From positions 186,001 to 250,000 of the forward strand of contig NZ_JQJJ01000014.1 in NCBI RefSeq assembly GCF_000745475.1: DNA of 64,000 nt, written 5' to 3'. How positions within the stretch are numbered: position 1 is the stretch's first letter; every line of letters begins with the position of its first letter. This stretch comes from Allobosea sp. UNC402CLCol. Its GTDB lineage: Bacteria > Pseudomonadota > Alphaproteobacteria > Rhizobiales > Beijerinckiaceae. Of the stretch, positions 53,811 through 62,750 are shown piece after piece. Position numbers and translations under genes: made by a program. The notes below the pieces were generated by a model. That model worked only from the letters and a program-made list of their open reading frames with translations, did not search any database and was not told the DNA's origin.

Positions 53811-55499
53811 ATGGCCCTGGCAACACAATCCGATGGCGCCGTCGAAAGCGCGGTTCCGGGCGCGGTCTCCGCGCAACGCATGATGGCCGGGCTGAAGACG
53901 CTCGCCCAATGGTCGAAGGTCGCGACGACCCCGGGCGAAGCCTCGAGCTTCGCCTGGCTCAAGCAGCAGCTCGACGAGATCGGGTTGAAGACCCGCCTGA
54001 TCTCTCACGACGCCTATATCAGCATTCCCGGCCCGGCCCGGCTCGTTATCGGCGAGCGAACGGTTCCTGCGATCACGCATGCGATGTCGCTGTCCTCGCC
54101 GCAAGGCGGCCTGACGGGCCTCCTCGTCGATCTCGGCGACGGTTCGCGCAAAGCCTTCGCGGGGAGGGAAGTCGCTGGGCGGATCGTTCTGGTCGACGGC
54201 ATCGCCAGCCCGGCCGTCGCTGCGCTGGCTTCAGCGGCCGGCGCGATCGGGGTGGTCCAAATCAGCCCGCATCATCTCCTGCACGAGATGTGCGTCTCGC
54301 CGATCTGGGGGAGCCCGTCCGCACAGACGCGCGCGGCCCTGCCGCAGGTGGTCGCCGTCACTGTCAGCAACGACGATGGCCGCGCCTTGCGCGAGGGGCT
54401 GAGCGCGGGAGCGAGCGAGGTGACGCTCTACGCCGAGGTCGATACCGGCTGGCGCAAGACGCCCCTTCTCGTCGGCGACATGCCGTCTTCCGGGAAACCC
54501 GGAGAGCCCTTCATTCTGCTCTCCTGCCATGTCGACACCTGGTTCCAGGGCGTCATGGACAACGGCTCCGCCAATATCGCGATGCTGGAAGTCGTGCGCC
54601 TGTGCATGGAGGCGCGGCGGGACTGGAAGCGCGGCCTGCGCATCTGCTTCTGGTCGGGCCATTCGCAGGGGCGCTATTCGGGCTCGGCCTGGTATGCCGA
54701 CAACCACTGGACGGAGCTCGACGCCCGCTGCGCTGCCCATGTCAATCTCGACAGCCCCGGCGGCATCGGCGCGCAGGACCTGACCCGGACCGGTTCGGCC
54801 GGCGGTCTCTACGACATCGCGGCGGCGGCGATCGCGGCCGAAACCGGCCAGAAACTGGCCGGACGCCGCAAGGCCCGTTCCGCCGACGATTCCTTTCCCG
54901 GGGTCGGGATCCCCTCCGTCTTCGGCAGCCTCAGTCTGCAGGAGCCGGGCGAGGTCAAGATGCGGAACGATCTCGGCTGGTGGTGGCACACCGAGCATGA
55001 TCTCATCGACAAGATCGACCCGGATTTCCTCGTTCGCGACACTCGGGTCGTGCTCCGGGTGGTCCTGAACCTGCTTACCCAGTCCCGGCTGCCGCTGGAT
55101 TACTCCGCCCAGATCTCCAAGCTCGCGCAGGAACTGGAGGATCTCTCGGGCCGCTTGGGCGGTCGCTTCGATCTTGGCGAGACCTTGGAGGCGGCGGGAT
55201 CGCTCGCCGATGCTCTCGTGCGATTGAGGCGGGGAGAGCTGGACCCGGCGACGCATGATCAGGTCCTGATGCGCCTGAGCCGCGTTCTGGTGCCGCTGGA
55301 TTACACGGCCGGCGATCGCTTCGTTCACGATCCCGCGCTCGCGCTTTCGCCCTGGCCGGTTCTGGATGCGATCAGGCGCCTGGCTTCGGCCCCCGAGGGC
55401 GACGAGGGCCGTTTCGCGGCTGTCGATGCCGTGCGGGCGCGCAACAGGCTGAGCCATGCTTTGCGGGAAGCCTTGTCCGTAGTGCGCGGGTCGACGTGA
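53811..55499 (+). CDS. M28-like hydrolase with strongly altered active site
   Basis: A 562-aa paralogue of the protein at 47809-49506. ATG 53811 with AAGGA upstream is used because it gives an N-terminus equal in length to the paralogue; ATG 53748, overlapping the iclR stop, is an alternative that adds 21 residues. Traceable ligands are His240 (SCHVDTWFQGVMDN), Asp250, Asp in VNLDSPGG and His in WWWHTEHDLID. The Glu-Glu pair is replaced by His284-Ser285 (GHSQGRYSGSAWYAD), so both the catalytic and one metal-binding glutamate are absent. HS-x-GRY-x-GS-x-WYAD looks like a subfamily motif, not random decay. There is no signal peptide. Confidence 0.78.
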   Translation: MALATQSDGAVESAVPGAVSAQRMMAGLKTLAQWSKVATTPGEASSFAWLKQQLDEIGLKTRLISHDAYISIPGPARLVIGERTVPAITHAMSLSSPQGGLTGLLVDLGDGSRKAFAGREVAGRIVLVDGIASPAVAALASAAGAIGVVQISPHHLLHEMCVSPIWGSPSAQTRAALPQVVAVTVSNDDGRALREGLSAGASEVTLYAEVDTGWRKTPLLVGDMPSSGKPGEPFILLSCHVDTWFQGVMDNGSANIAMLEVVRLCMEARRDWKRGLRICFWSGHSQGRYSGSAWYADNHWTELDARCAAHVNLDSPGGIGAQDLTRTGSAGGLYDIAAAAIAAETGQKLAGRRKARSADDSFPGVGIPSVFGSLSLQEPGEVKMRNDLGWWWHTEHDLIDKIDPDFLVRDTRVVLRVVLNLLTQSRLPLDYSAQISKLAQELEDLSGRLGGRFDLGETLEAAGSLADALVRLRRGELDPATHDQVLMRLSRVLVPLDYTAGDRFVHDPALALSPWPVLDAIRRLASAPEGDEGRFAAVDAVRARNRLSHALREALSVVRGST

Positions 55500-55500
55500 C

Positions 55501-55517
55501 CGGGCGAGAACCGCCCG
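55501..55517 (+). terminator. terminator hairpin after the M28-like gene
   Basis: CGGGCG and CGCCCG form a 6-bp GC stem with an AGAAC loop directly after the stop codon, followed by TTTCCTCT. This is a modest rho-independent terminator between two convergent genes. Confidence 0.5.
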
Positions 55518-55585
55518 TTTCCTCTGATGATGCCGCGCTGCTCCTCGTCGGCATCTTGCCGGCGTGGGCGCCCGCGAAGGGGCCT

Positions 55586-56326
55586 TTACAAGGATAGATC
55601 GAGCACCTTGCCCTCGAAGAGACGATCGTAGGAGCCCTGGATGTGCCGGCGCATCGCGTCGCGCGCGTCGTCCTCCTTGCGGTCGCGTATGGCGGCGAAG
55701 ATCGCGTCGTGCTCGTCGAGCACGCCGATCAGCCCGCCCGACGGCCCTAGCAGCGACAGGCCGTGCAGCTTCATGCCGACATTGATGTGGTCCTTCAGCG
55801 CCTGCATCGAGGACAGGAAGAAATAGTTGTTCGCCGCCTCGGCGATGGCGATGTGGAAGGCGTAGTCGGCATCCTCACGATGGCCGTGGGCGCGCGTCGT
55901 GTCGCGCATCAGCTCGAGCGCGTTGCCGATGGCCGCCAGCGCCGCCTCGTTGTGCCGCTTGGCGGCGTAGAAGGCGTTGGCGGGCTCGACCTCGAGCCGG
56001 AACTCGTAGCAGCGCTGCACGTCGGCGATGGTGCCGACGGGCGCGAAGGCCAGCGCCTTTCCGGGCTCAGGCTCGCCGCCGCGGACGAAGGTGCCGGCTC
56101 CCTGCCGCGAGAACACCAGCCCGTCGTCGCGCAGGCGCCGCAGTGCCTCGCGGATGACGGGGCGGGAGACGCCGTAGAGCGCGGCGAGATCATGTTCGCC
56201 TGGCAAGCGGGTGTTCGCCGCGTACTCACCCGAGGCGATGCGCGCGCGCAACTGATGATGCACGCGCTGCACCAGCGGGGAGGGCGGGGCGCTTGCGTGA
56301 TCCTGCGATCTTGCGAACTGGTCCAT
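55586..56326 (-). CDS. GntR-family (FadR/FCD) transcriptional regulator
   Basis: A 246-aa regulator. The winged-helix part includes RIASGEYAANTRLPGEHDLAALYGVSRPVIREALRRLRDDGLVFSRQGAGTFVRG. The all-helical FCD domain follows (YEFRLEVEPANAFYAAKRHNEAALAAI, DADYAFHIAIAEAANNYFF, DEHDAIFAAIRDRKEDDARDAMRRHI), with the Asp and His residues that hold a metal in this class. It is divergent from the acid-sugar genes and is expected to sense a sugar acid. Repeated AATTACAAC motifs and a palindrome lie between it and the aldolase gene. Confidence 0.92.
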   Translation of the reverse strand: MDQFARSQDHASAPPSPLVQRVHHQLRARIASGEYAANTRLPGEHDLAALYGVSRPVIREALRRLRDDGLVFSRQGAGTFVRGGEPEPGKALAFAPVGTIADVQRCYEFRLEVEPANAFYAAKRHNEAALAAIGNALELMRDTTRAHGHREDADYAFHIAIAEAANNYFFLSSMQALKDHINVGMKLHGLSLLGPSGGLIGVLDEHDAIFAAIRDRKEDDARDAMRRHIQGSYDRLFEGKVLDLSL

Positions 56327-56418
56327 GCCGCGATGTTTACAAGCAATTACAACTTGGTCAAGGGCTATTGCGGGCGGCGATATTTTCTAGGTTTTTGGCG
56401 ATCTGTGCGCTGATAATT

Positions 56419-56438
56419 ACAACATGTTGACATGTTGT
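56419..56438. promoter_or_regulatory. GntR-type operator of the acid-sugar cluster
   Basis: ACAACATG and CATGTTGT form a perfect 8-4-8 palindrome (56419-56438) in the divergent region 56327-56570. AATTACAAC at 56415-56423 overlaps it and is repeated at 56346-56354, just upstream of the regulator gene itself. The layout suggests two binding places, one for the catabolic operon and one for autoregulation. Nothing else is recognisable in this 244-bp interval. Confidence 0.65.
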
Positions 56439-56570
56439 CCGGGTTGCGCTTCGATGGAGCCAAGGTCCGAAGAGGCCAGCGACAGGAAACGCTCTGGTGC
56501 CGTTCGTCTCGGCGGCTTCGCATCCGACGTGCTCCTGCCTCGCTCCCCGGATCCGAGCAGCAGGTGGATG

Positions 56571-57338
56571 ATGGCCGAAATCAGAACGAATCGTTTCAAG
56601 CGCGATCTGGGCAAGCGACAGCAGCTCGGCATCTTCTCGACCTTCGCGAGCCCGGCGCTCACCGAGATGTTCGCCCAGCTCGGCTTCGACTGGCTGCTGC
56701 TGGACACCGAGCACAGCCCCAACGAGCCCTCCGAGATCGTGGCGCAACTTCAGGTCATGGCGGCGCTGCCGGCCGAGCCGATCGTGCGGCCGGCCTGGAA
56801 CGACATGGTCATGGTCAAGCGCTGGCTCGATTTCGGCGCGCAGACCCTGCTCTTCCCTTACGTCCAGAATGCCGAGGAGGCGGCCCGCGCCGTCAGCTAT
56901 ACGCGCTATCCGCCGCATGGCGTGCGCGGCGTCTCGGGCTCGTCGCGGGCGGCCGCCTACGGGCTGATCCCGGATTATTTCGCCAAGGTCCAGAAGGAGA
57001 TCTGCGTCATCGTGCAGATCGAGACGGCCGAAGCGCTGGCGCAGATCGATGAGATCGCGCAGGTCGACGGCGTCGATGCGGTCTTCATCGGCCCCGCCGA
57101 CCTTGCCGCCTCGATGGGCCATCTCGGCAACACGCAGGCGCCCGCGGTGCAGGCTGCGATCGATGACGGCTTCAGGCGCCTGAAGGCGATCGGTAAGCCC
57201 GCCGGCTATCTCACCAACAATGAAGGCGAGGCCGTGCGCCGCGTCGCTCAGGGCATCGACTTCGTCGGCGTCGCCAATGACACCACCATCGTCGCGCGCG
57301 GCGCCCGCTCGCTGCTTTCCGCGGTCAAGGGCGGCTGA
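56571..57338 (+). CDS. HpcH/HpaI-type class II pyruvate aldolase
   Basis: A 255-aa TIM-barrel aldolase. It has GFDWLLLDTEHSPNEP (metal-site region and catalytic His), GAQTLLFPYVQNAEEA, RGVSGSSRAAAYG, QIETAEALAQIDEIA (metal-binding Glu) and VDAVFIGPADLAASMGH (metal-binding Asp). Such enzymes cleave 2-keto-3-deoxy or 4-hydroxy-2-keto acids to pyruvate and an aldehyde. ATG 56571 is used; the preceding ATG at 56568 is equally possible. It is the first gene of the operon and is followed at once by the kinase. Confidence 0.88.
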   Translation: MAEIRTNRFKRDLGKRQQLGIFSTFASPALTEMFAQLGFDWLLLDTEHSPNEPSEIVAQLQVMAALPAEPIVRPAWNDMVMVKRWLDFGAQTLLFPYVQNAEEAARAVSYTRYPPHGVRGVSGSSRAAAYGLIPDYFAKVQKEICVIVQIETAEALAQIDEIAQVDGVDAVFIGPADLAASMGHLGNTQAPAVQAAIDDGFRRLKAIGKPAGYLTNNEGEAVRRVAQGIDFVGVANDTTIVARGARSLLSAVKGG

Positions 57339-57339
57339 G

Positions 57340-58467
57340 ATGGCGATACGCCGGCAGCCCCTGCGCCTGCTCGCCGACGACCTGACGGGCGCGCTCGACG
57401 CGGCCGCCGCCTTCGCGTCGCCGTCCGAGCCGGTTCCGGTCTGCTGGCGCGAGGCAGTGCCGACGGCTGGCGCCGTCGCGCTCGACAGCCGGACGCGCGA
57501 AGCCTCGGCCGAGGAGGCGTGCGCCGCTGTCGCGGCCGTGGCGGGGCGGCTGTTCTCTCCCGGCTCCGGCCTGGCCTTCAAGAAGATCGACAGCCTGCTG
57601 CGCGGGCCGCAGGGGGCCGAGATCGCGGCAATCCTCGAGGTGCTGAAGCCTTCGCGTTGCGTCGTCGCGCCAGCCTTCCCGGCGCAGGGGCGCATCACGC
57701 GCGGGGGCCGTCAATGCGTGCTGATCGAGGGCGCGGCGCGGCCTGTGCCGGCCGATCTCGGCGACGAGCTGCGGCGGGCCGGCCATGAGGTCATGCGGGC
57801 CCGGCCGGGCGACGCGGTTCCAGCGGGGTTGAGCCTGTGGGACGCCGAGAGCGATGCCGATCTCGACGCGATCGTCGCGGCGGCTCGTGGGGCCGAGGAG
57901 ATTCTCTGGATCGGCAGCGCCGGCCTGGCCTCGGCGCTGGCGCGGGCGATGGGTTTCCAGGGCGAGGGGCGGGCCGCGGCTTTGCCGGCGCCGGTCGTTG
58001 GCTTCGTCGGCTCGGAGCACGAGACGATGCGCACCCAGCTCGCGGCGATAGGGGCGCGGCATTTGCGCCTCTCCGCACAGATGTGCGGAGAGGCTGCCGA
58101 GATCGGCCGGCGGCTGGCTGCCGACGGTGTCGTCCTCGCCAGCGTCGACCTTCCTGCAGGCATCTCCCGGGACGAGGCTGCAAGGGCGATCGAGGCCCGG
58201 TTCGGCGCGCTCTTGGCGGAACTCGACCGGCCGGGCACGCTCTTCGCCGCCGGTGGCGAGACGCTGCGCGGTCTCTGCGAGGCGCTGGGCGCCGAGCGTC
58301 TCGACGCTGTCGGCGAGGTCGCGCCGGGCGTGCCGCGCTCGATCCTGCGTGGCGGGCGCTGGGACGGTGTCACGGTCGTCTCGAAATCCGGGGCCTTCGG
58401 CGGTCCCGATCTTCTCAACGATATCTTCGCGGGCAGATCCGCGGCACTGGCCGGAGCGGCAGCATGA
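57340..58467 (+). CDS. four-carbon acid sugar kinase family protein (DUF1537, OtnK/DtnK-like)
   Basis: A 375-aa kinase of the DUF1537 family, known to phosphorylate threonate, erythronate and related acids. The N-terminal domain has LLADDLTGALDAAAAFA and FKKIDSLLRGPQGAEIAAI. The C-terminal nucleotide-binding domain has GTLFAAGGETLRGLCEALG, VGEVAPGVPRSIL and VVSKSGAFGGPDLLNDIF. It is somewhat shorter than the usual ~420 aa. It lies one base after the aldolase stop and overlaps the dehydrogenase gene by ATGA. Pairing with a PdxA2-like gene is the described threonate/erythronate arrangement. Confidence 0.88.
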   Translation: MAIRRQPLRLLADDLTGALDAAAAFASPSEPVPVCWREAVPTAGAVALDSRTREASAEEACAAVAAVAGRLFSPGSGLAFKKIDSLLRGPQGAEIAAILEVLKPSRCVVAPAFPAQGRITRGGRQCVLIEGAARPVPADLGDELRRAGHEVMRARPGDAVPAGLSLWDAESDADLDAIVAAARGAEEILWIGSAGLASALARAMGFQGEGRAAALPAPVVGFVGSEHETMRTQLAAIGARHLRLSAQMCGEAAEIGRRLAADGVVLASVDLPAGISRDEAARAIEARFGALLAELDRPGTLFAAGGETLRGLCEALGAERLDAVGEVAPGVPRSILRGGRWDGVTVVSKSGAFGGPDLLNDIFAGRSAALAGAAA

Positions 58468-59519
58468 AACCCCATCTCGCCATCACCATGGGCGATCCGG
58501 CCGGCATCGGCCCCGAGATCATCGTCAAGGCCTGTCTCGAGCTGAAGGAGCGGATCGCCAGGGGCGATCTGCGCCTGCTCGTCATCGGCAGCAATCCGGC
58601 GCTTCACGCGGCGCGCGAGATGCTCGGCGCCGAGATCGCGATCCCCGAGGTCAACGAGACCAGTGCATGGCCGAACCTCGCCTGCCTCCAGGCAGGGCCG
58701 GAGGGCGAGCCGATCAAGCCCGGCGTGCTCAGCGCCGATGGCGGGCGCTTCGCCTATCTCGCCGTCGAGACGGGGGTGCGCCTGGCGCAGGCGGGTCGCA
58801 TCCAGGGCATCGTCACGGCGCCGCTGAACAAGGAGGCACTGAACAAGGCCGGCTACAAATTCGCGGGCCATACGGACATGCTGGCGAGCCTGACCGCCTC
58901 GAAAGGCTCGGTGATGATGCTCGCCCATGGCAATATGCGCGTCAGCCACGTCACCACCCATGTCGCTCTCAAGGATGTGCCGGGCAAGCTCACGCCCGAG
59001 CGGCTGCGCTATGTCATCGAGCGCACCGACGAGGCGCTCAAGGCGCTCGACCTCGGACGGCGCAAGATCGCCGTCGCCGCGCTCAATCCCCATGCGGGCG
59101 AGGGCGGCCTGTTCGGCAAGGAGGACGACGAGGTCTCGGCCCCGACCATCGCCAGGGCGGTGGCGGACGGTTTCGACGTGGTCGGCCCCGTGCCGGGCGA
59201 CACCGTCTTCGTGAAGCTGCGCGCCGGGCAGTACGACGCCGTGATCGCGATGTATCACGATCAGGGGCACATCCCGGTCAAGCTGCTGGGCTTCAACGTC
59301 AATCCCGAGACGGGCACATGGGACGCGCTGTCGGGCGTCAACATCACGCTCGGCCTGCCGATCGTGCGCGTCTCGGTCGATCACGGCACGGCCTTCGACA
59401 TCGCCGGCAAGGGCATCGCCAACCAGCTCAGCCTGATCGAGGCCATCGAATACGCCGAGAAGCTGGCCGCAGCACGCGGCATCGCCGCCCCGACGAACAC
59501 CGTCGACACCGCAGCGTAA
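58464..59519 (+). CDS. 4-phosphothreonate-type dehydrogenase (PdxA2-like)
   Basis: A 351-aa homologue of PdxA. Metal-ligand histidines are in AGHTDML, YHDQGHIPVK and DHGTAFDIAGKG, and NAD-site segments follow MGDPAGIGPEI at the start. Members beside DUF1537 kinases (PdxA2) oxidise and decarboxylate 4-phospho-threonate or 4-phospho-erythronate to dihydroxyacetone phosphate. A role in vitamin B6 synthesis is less likely because no other pdx gene is near and the kinase supplies its substrate. It overlaps the kinase gene by ATGA. Confidence 0.88.
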   Translation: MKPHLAITMGDPAGIGPEIIVKACLELKERIARGDLRLLVIGSNPALHAAREMLGAEIAIPEVNETSAWPNLACLQAGPEGEPIKPGVLSADGGRFAYLAVETGVRLAQAGRIQGIVTAPLNKEALNKAGYKFAGHTDMLASLTASKGSVMMLAHGNMRVSHVTTHVALKDVPGKLTPERLRYVIERTDEALKALDLGRRKIAVAALNPHAGEGGLFGKEDDEVSAPTIARAVADGFDVVGPVPGDTVFVKLRAGQYDAVIAMYHDQGHIPVKLLGFNVNPETGTWDALSGVNITLGLPIVRVSVDHGTAFDIAGKGIANQLSLIEAIEYAEKLAAARGIAAPTNTVDTAA

Positions 59520-59530
59520 GGGAGGCTCCC

Positions 59531-60691
59531 ATGAACATCCACAGCCCCAGGCCGCTGGCGACCACGAGCCTGGCGACGCCGATCACGATCCAGCGTCCGC
59601 ACATCATCGAATTCGGCGCCGGTACCGCGCCGCTGGCCGGCCGCTGGGCCGCCGCGCAAGGCTTCACACGCATTCTCGTCGTCGCCGACGCCTTCAACGC
59701 GAATCGCGTCGGCGTGCTGGAGCTGCAGGGCGAGGTCGCGATCTTCGGCGATGTCCGTCCCGAGCCCGATGTGCCCAACCTCGAAGCCGCCCTGGCGCTG
59801 GCCGGTCAGGTGAAGCCCGATCTCGTCATCGGCTTCGGCGGCGGCAGCGCGATGGACCTCGCAAAGCTCATCGCGGTCCTGCCCGGTTCCGGCCAGACAC
59901 TTCACGACGTCGTCGGCCCGGAGAAGGTCGCGCGGAAGGGCGCGGCGTTGATGCAGGTGCCGACGACCTCCGGCACCGGCTCGGAAGCCGGGACGCGCGC
60001 GCTCGTCACCGATCCGGCGACGCAGAACAAGCTCGCGGTCCAGAGCCTGCATATGCTCGCCGACATCGCCATCATCGACCCGGTGTTGACGCTGACCCTG
60101 CCGCCGGCGGTGACCGCGGCGACCGGCGTCGACGCGATGGCCCATTGCGTCGAGGCCTTCACCAGCAAGAAGGCCCACCCGCTGATCGACATGTACGCGC
60201 TGGAGGGCGTGGCGCTCGTCGGCCGCTTCCTGGCGCGGGCCATCGCGGACGGCTCGGATGTCGAGGCGCGGGCAGGGCTCTCGCTCGCCTCGCTCTATGG
60301 CGGCTTCTGCCTCGGTCCGGTCAACACGGCCGCCGGCCATGCGGTCGCCTATCCGCTCGGCACGCGCCACCATATCGCCCATGGCGCGGCCAATGCGCTG
60401 ATCTTCCCGCACACGCTCGCCTTCAACACCCCGGCCGCGCCGGAGAAGACGGCGGCGATCCTCGCTGCGCTCGGCCTGAAGGGCGGTGCGCGCGAGGAAG
60501 ATGTCTTTGCGGCTGCGCATCGCTACTGCGCCGATCTCGGCTGCGAGATGACGCTCTCCGCGCTGAAGGTGCCGCGCGACGACCTGCCGGCCATGGCGAG
60601 CGAGGCCCACGCCATCCGCCGCCTGCTCGACAACAACCCCCGCGACATCAGCTGCGAGGAGATCCTCGCGATCTATGAGGAGGCCTATTGA
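59531..60691 (+). CDS. iron-containing alcohol dehydrogenase
   Basis: A 386-aa group III dehydrogenase. The NAD-binding glycine motif is VIGFGGGSAMDLAK, PTTSGTGSEAGTRALVTD follows, and the metal ligands lie in GVDAMAHCVEAF and HHIAHGAANALIFPH. It reduces or oxidises a small aldehyde/alcohol in the cytoplasm. Behind the aldolase, kinase and dehydrogenase it could handle an aldehyde released by the aldolase, or make the first oxidation of the incoming compound. A GGGAGGC ribosome site is 6 bp upstream. Confidence 0.88.
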   Translation: MNIHSPRPLATTSLATPITIQRPHIIEFGAGTAPLAGRWAAAQGFTRILVVADAFNANRVGVLELQGEVAIFGDVRPEPDVPNLEAALALAGQVKPDLVIGFGGGSAMDLAKLIAVLPGSGQTLHDVVGPEKVARKGAALMQVPTTSGTGSEAGTRALVTDPATQNKLAVQSLHMLADIAIIDPVLTLTLPPAVTAATGVDAMAHCVEAFTSKKAHPLIDMYALEGVALVGRFLARAIADGSDVEARAGLSLASLYGGFCLGPVNTAAGHAVAYPLGTRHHIAHGAANALIFPHTLAFNTPAAPEKTAAILAALGLKGGAREEDVFAAAHRYCADLGCEMTLSALKVPRDDLPAMASEAHAIRRLLDNNPRDISCEEILAIYEEAY

Positions 60692-61902
60692 TGGGCGCTC
60701 ATTCGACCGTCATCGAGCCGGCCGGCCTCGCCGAGCGCAGTGGAGTCTTGCATCCGCGCGAGGGCGATGCCGCCCGCATCGAGGCTTATCTGCCGAGCCC
60801 TTGCGTGCAGAACCATGCCGCCAATCTCGCCGTGCTCGGCAATGGCGATCTCGCCTGTGTCTGGTTCGGCGGCACGCAGGAGGGCATTCCGGACATCTCG
60901 GTGTATTTCTCGCGGCTGACGAAGGGGAGCTCGCGCTGGAGCGCGCCGGAGAAGCTTTCCGACGATCCCGGCCGCTCCGAGCAGAACCCTGTCCTGTTCA
61001 CCACGCCGAAGGGCGAGCTCTGGCTGATCTGGACCGCGCAGATCTCGGGCAATCAGGACACGTCGTTGGTCCGCAAGCGCGTGTCGCGCGATCACGGCGT
61101 GACGTGGGGGCCGATCGAGACGCTGTTCGAGGCGCCCGAGGGCCATGGGCTGTTCGTGCGCCAGCCGCCGGTCGTGCTGGACGACGGCGCCTGGGTGATC
61201 CCGGTCTTCCACTGCGTCAGCGTGCCCGGCCGGAAATGGGTCGGCGACCGCGACGTCAGCGCCGTGCGGGTCTCGACCGACGAGGGGCGGAGCTGGGGCG
61301 AGCATGTCGTGCCGGGCTCGCTCGGCTGCGTGCATATGAACGTGCTGAAGACGAAGGAGGGGCTCGTCGCGCTCTATCGCAGCCGCTGGGCCGACCATGT
61401 CTATATCAGCCGTTCGGCTGACGGTCGCGACTGGTCCGCCCCGGAGCCGACCGAACTGCCCAACAACAACTCCTCCGTGCAGGCGACGGTGCTGGCCGAT
61501 GGGCGCATCGCGCTGGTCTTCAACAAGGCGAGCCGGCTCGACGCCACCGATCGCCGCACCGGCCTCTATGACGATATCGAGGATGAGAGCGAGCCGGTCG
61601 TCGCGGCTGCGGACGCGCCTGCACCCTCTGCCCCCGAGCGCACCGCCTTCTGGGGCGCGCCGCGCGCGCCGATGACACTCGCGATCTCCGCCGATGGCGG
61701 CCGGACCTGGCCGGTGCAGCGCAATCTGGAAGAGGGCGACGGCTACTGCATGACCAACAACTCGAAGGACGGGCTGAACCGCGAATTCTCCTATCCCTCG
61801 ATCACGCAGACGTCTGACGGCGAGCTCCAGATCGCCTTCACCTATTGGCGCCGCGCCATCAAGCATGTCCGTGTCACGCCCGCCTGGGCGGAACGCGGCT
61901 GA
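60691..61902 (+). CDS. sialidase-like (BNR repeat) family protein
   Basis: A 403-aa beta-propeller protein of the sialidase-related superfamily. It shows several Asp-box-like repeats (RDHGVTWGP, STDEGRSWGE, SADGRDWSAP, SADGGRTWPV). There is no signal peptide, so it is probably cytoplasmic and unlike secreted sialidases. The N-terminal AANLAVLGNGDLACVWFGGTQEG and NREFSYPSITQTSDGELQIAFTYWRRAIKHVR at the end are typical of bacterial relatives found in sugar-acid operons. ATG 60691 shares one base with the previous stop. It may act on an unsaturated or glycosidic sugar acid; the activity is not known. Confidence 0.82.
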   Translation: MGAHSTVIEPAGLAERSGVLHPREGDAARIEAYLPSPCVQNHAANLAVLGNGDLACVWFGGTQEGIPDISVYFSRLTKGSSRWSAPEKLSDDPGRSEQNPVLFTTPKGELWLIWTAQISGNQDTSLVRKRVSRDHGVTWGPIETLFEAPEGHGLFVRQPPVVLDDGAWVIPVFHCVSVPGRKWVGDRDVSAVRVSTDEGRSWGEHVVPGSLGCVHMNVLKTKEGLVALYRSRWADHVYISRSADGRDWSAPEPTELPNNNSSVQATVLADGRIALVFNKASRLDATDRRTGLYDDIEDESEPVVAAADAPAPSAPERTAFWGAPRAPMTLAISADGGRTWPVQRNLEEGDGYCMTNNSKDGLNREFSYPSITQTSDGELQIAFTYWRRAIKHVRVTPAWAERG

Positions 61903-61937
61903 GCGACATCAGAAGAAGCACGAACAGGGAGACGCCC

Positions 61938-62750
61938 ATGGCCGCCCTCGCTCAAGTCCACCCCATCTCGGAGGCAAAGGCCCAGATGCCGCGCGACCTC
62001 ATCCGGATCAGCGGGCTCGAAAAGACCTATGCCGACGGCTCGGTCCACGCGCTGTCGAACATCGATCTCAGCATCAAGGACGGCGAGTTCGTCTGCGTCG
62101 TCGGCCCTTCGGGCTGCGGCAAGTCGACCTTGCTGCGCATCCTCGCCGGGCTCGACGATTACGACAGCGGCGAGGCCGCGCTTGACGGGAAGGCCATCAC
62201 CGGCCCGTCGCGCGATGTCGGCGTCGTCTTCCAGGCGGCGAACCTGCTGCCCTGGCTCACCGTGCGCGAGAATGTCGCGCTGCCCTTGCGGGTCGGCGGC
62301 AAGCAGGTGGGGCAGGCGGAGGATGTCGACCGGCTGCTCGATGTCACCGGCCTCAAGGATTTCGGGCACCGCTACCCCTATGAGCTTTCGGGCGGCATGC
62401 AGCAGCGCGCCGGCATCTGCCGGGCGCTCGTGCGCAGCCCCCGCGTCCTGCTGATGGACGAGCCCTTCGGCGCGCTCGACGCGCTGACCCGCGAGCGGAT
62501 GAACCTCGAACTGCAGCGCATCTGGCAGGCGAGCCGCAAGACCGTGATGCTGATCACGCATTCGATCTCGGAAGCGATCTTCCTCGCCGATCGCGTCGTG
62601 GTGATGTCGGCGCGCCCCGGCCGCGTCATCCGTGAACTCGAGGTGCCGATCCCGCGCCCGCGCTCCAACGACAGCATCATCAGCCACCCGGCCTATCCGG
62701 CGCTCGCCAAGGAAATCCGGGGCCTGCTCAACGCCCAGGGAGACGAATGA
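61938..62750 (+). CDS. ABC transporter ATP-binding protein, SsuB/TauB type
   Basis: The ATPase of the importer attached to the acid-sugar operon, 270 aa. Walker A is GPSGCGKST, the Q-loop segment is FQAANLLPWLTVRENVALPL, the signature is LSGGMQQRAG and Walker B is VLLMDEPFGALD with THSISEA after it. ATG 61938 has AGGGAG upstream. It overlaps the permease start (ATGA). Confidence 0.92.
   Translation: MAALAQVHPISEAKAQMPRDLIRISGLEKTYADGSVHALSNIDLSIKDGEFVCVVGPSGCGKSTLLRILAGLDDYDSGEAALDGKAITGPSRDVGVVFQAANLLPWLTVRENVALPLRVGGKQVGQAEDVDRLLDVTGLKDFGHRYPYELSGGMQQRAGICRALVRSPRVLLMDEPFGALDALTRERMNLELQRIWQASRKTVMLITHSISEAIFLADRVVVMSARPGRVIRELEVPIPRPRSNDSIISHPAYPALAKEIRGLLNAQGDE

Noticed and set aside
58464..59519. 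Vitamin B6 biosynthesis (PdxA) for the dehydrogenase
   Set aside because: It is translationally coupled to a DUF1537 kinase inside a catabolic operon, the known context of the PdxA2 branch.
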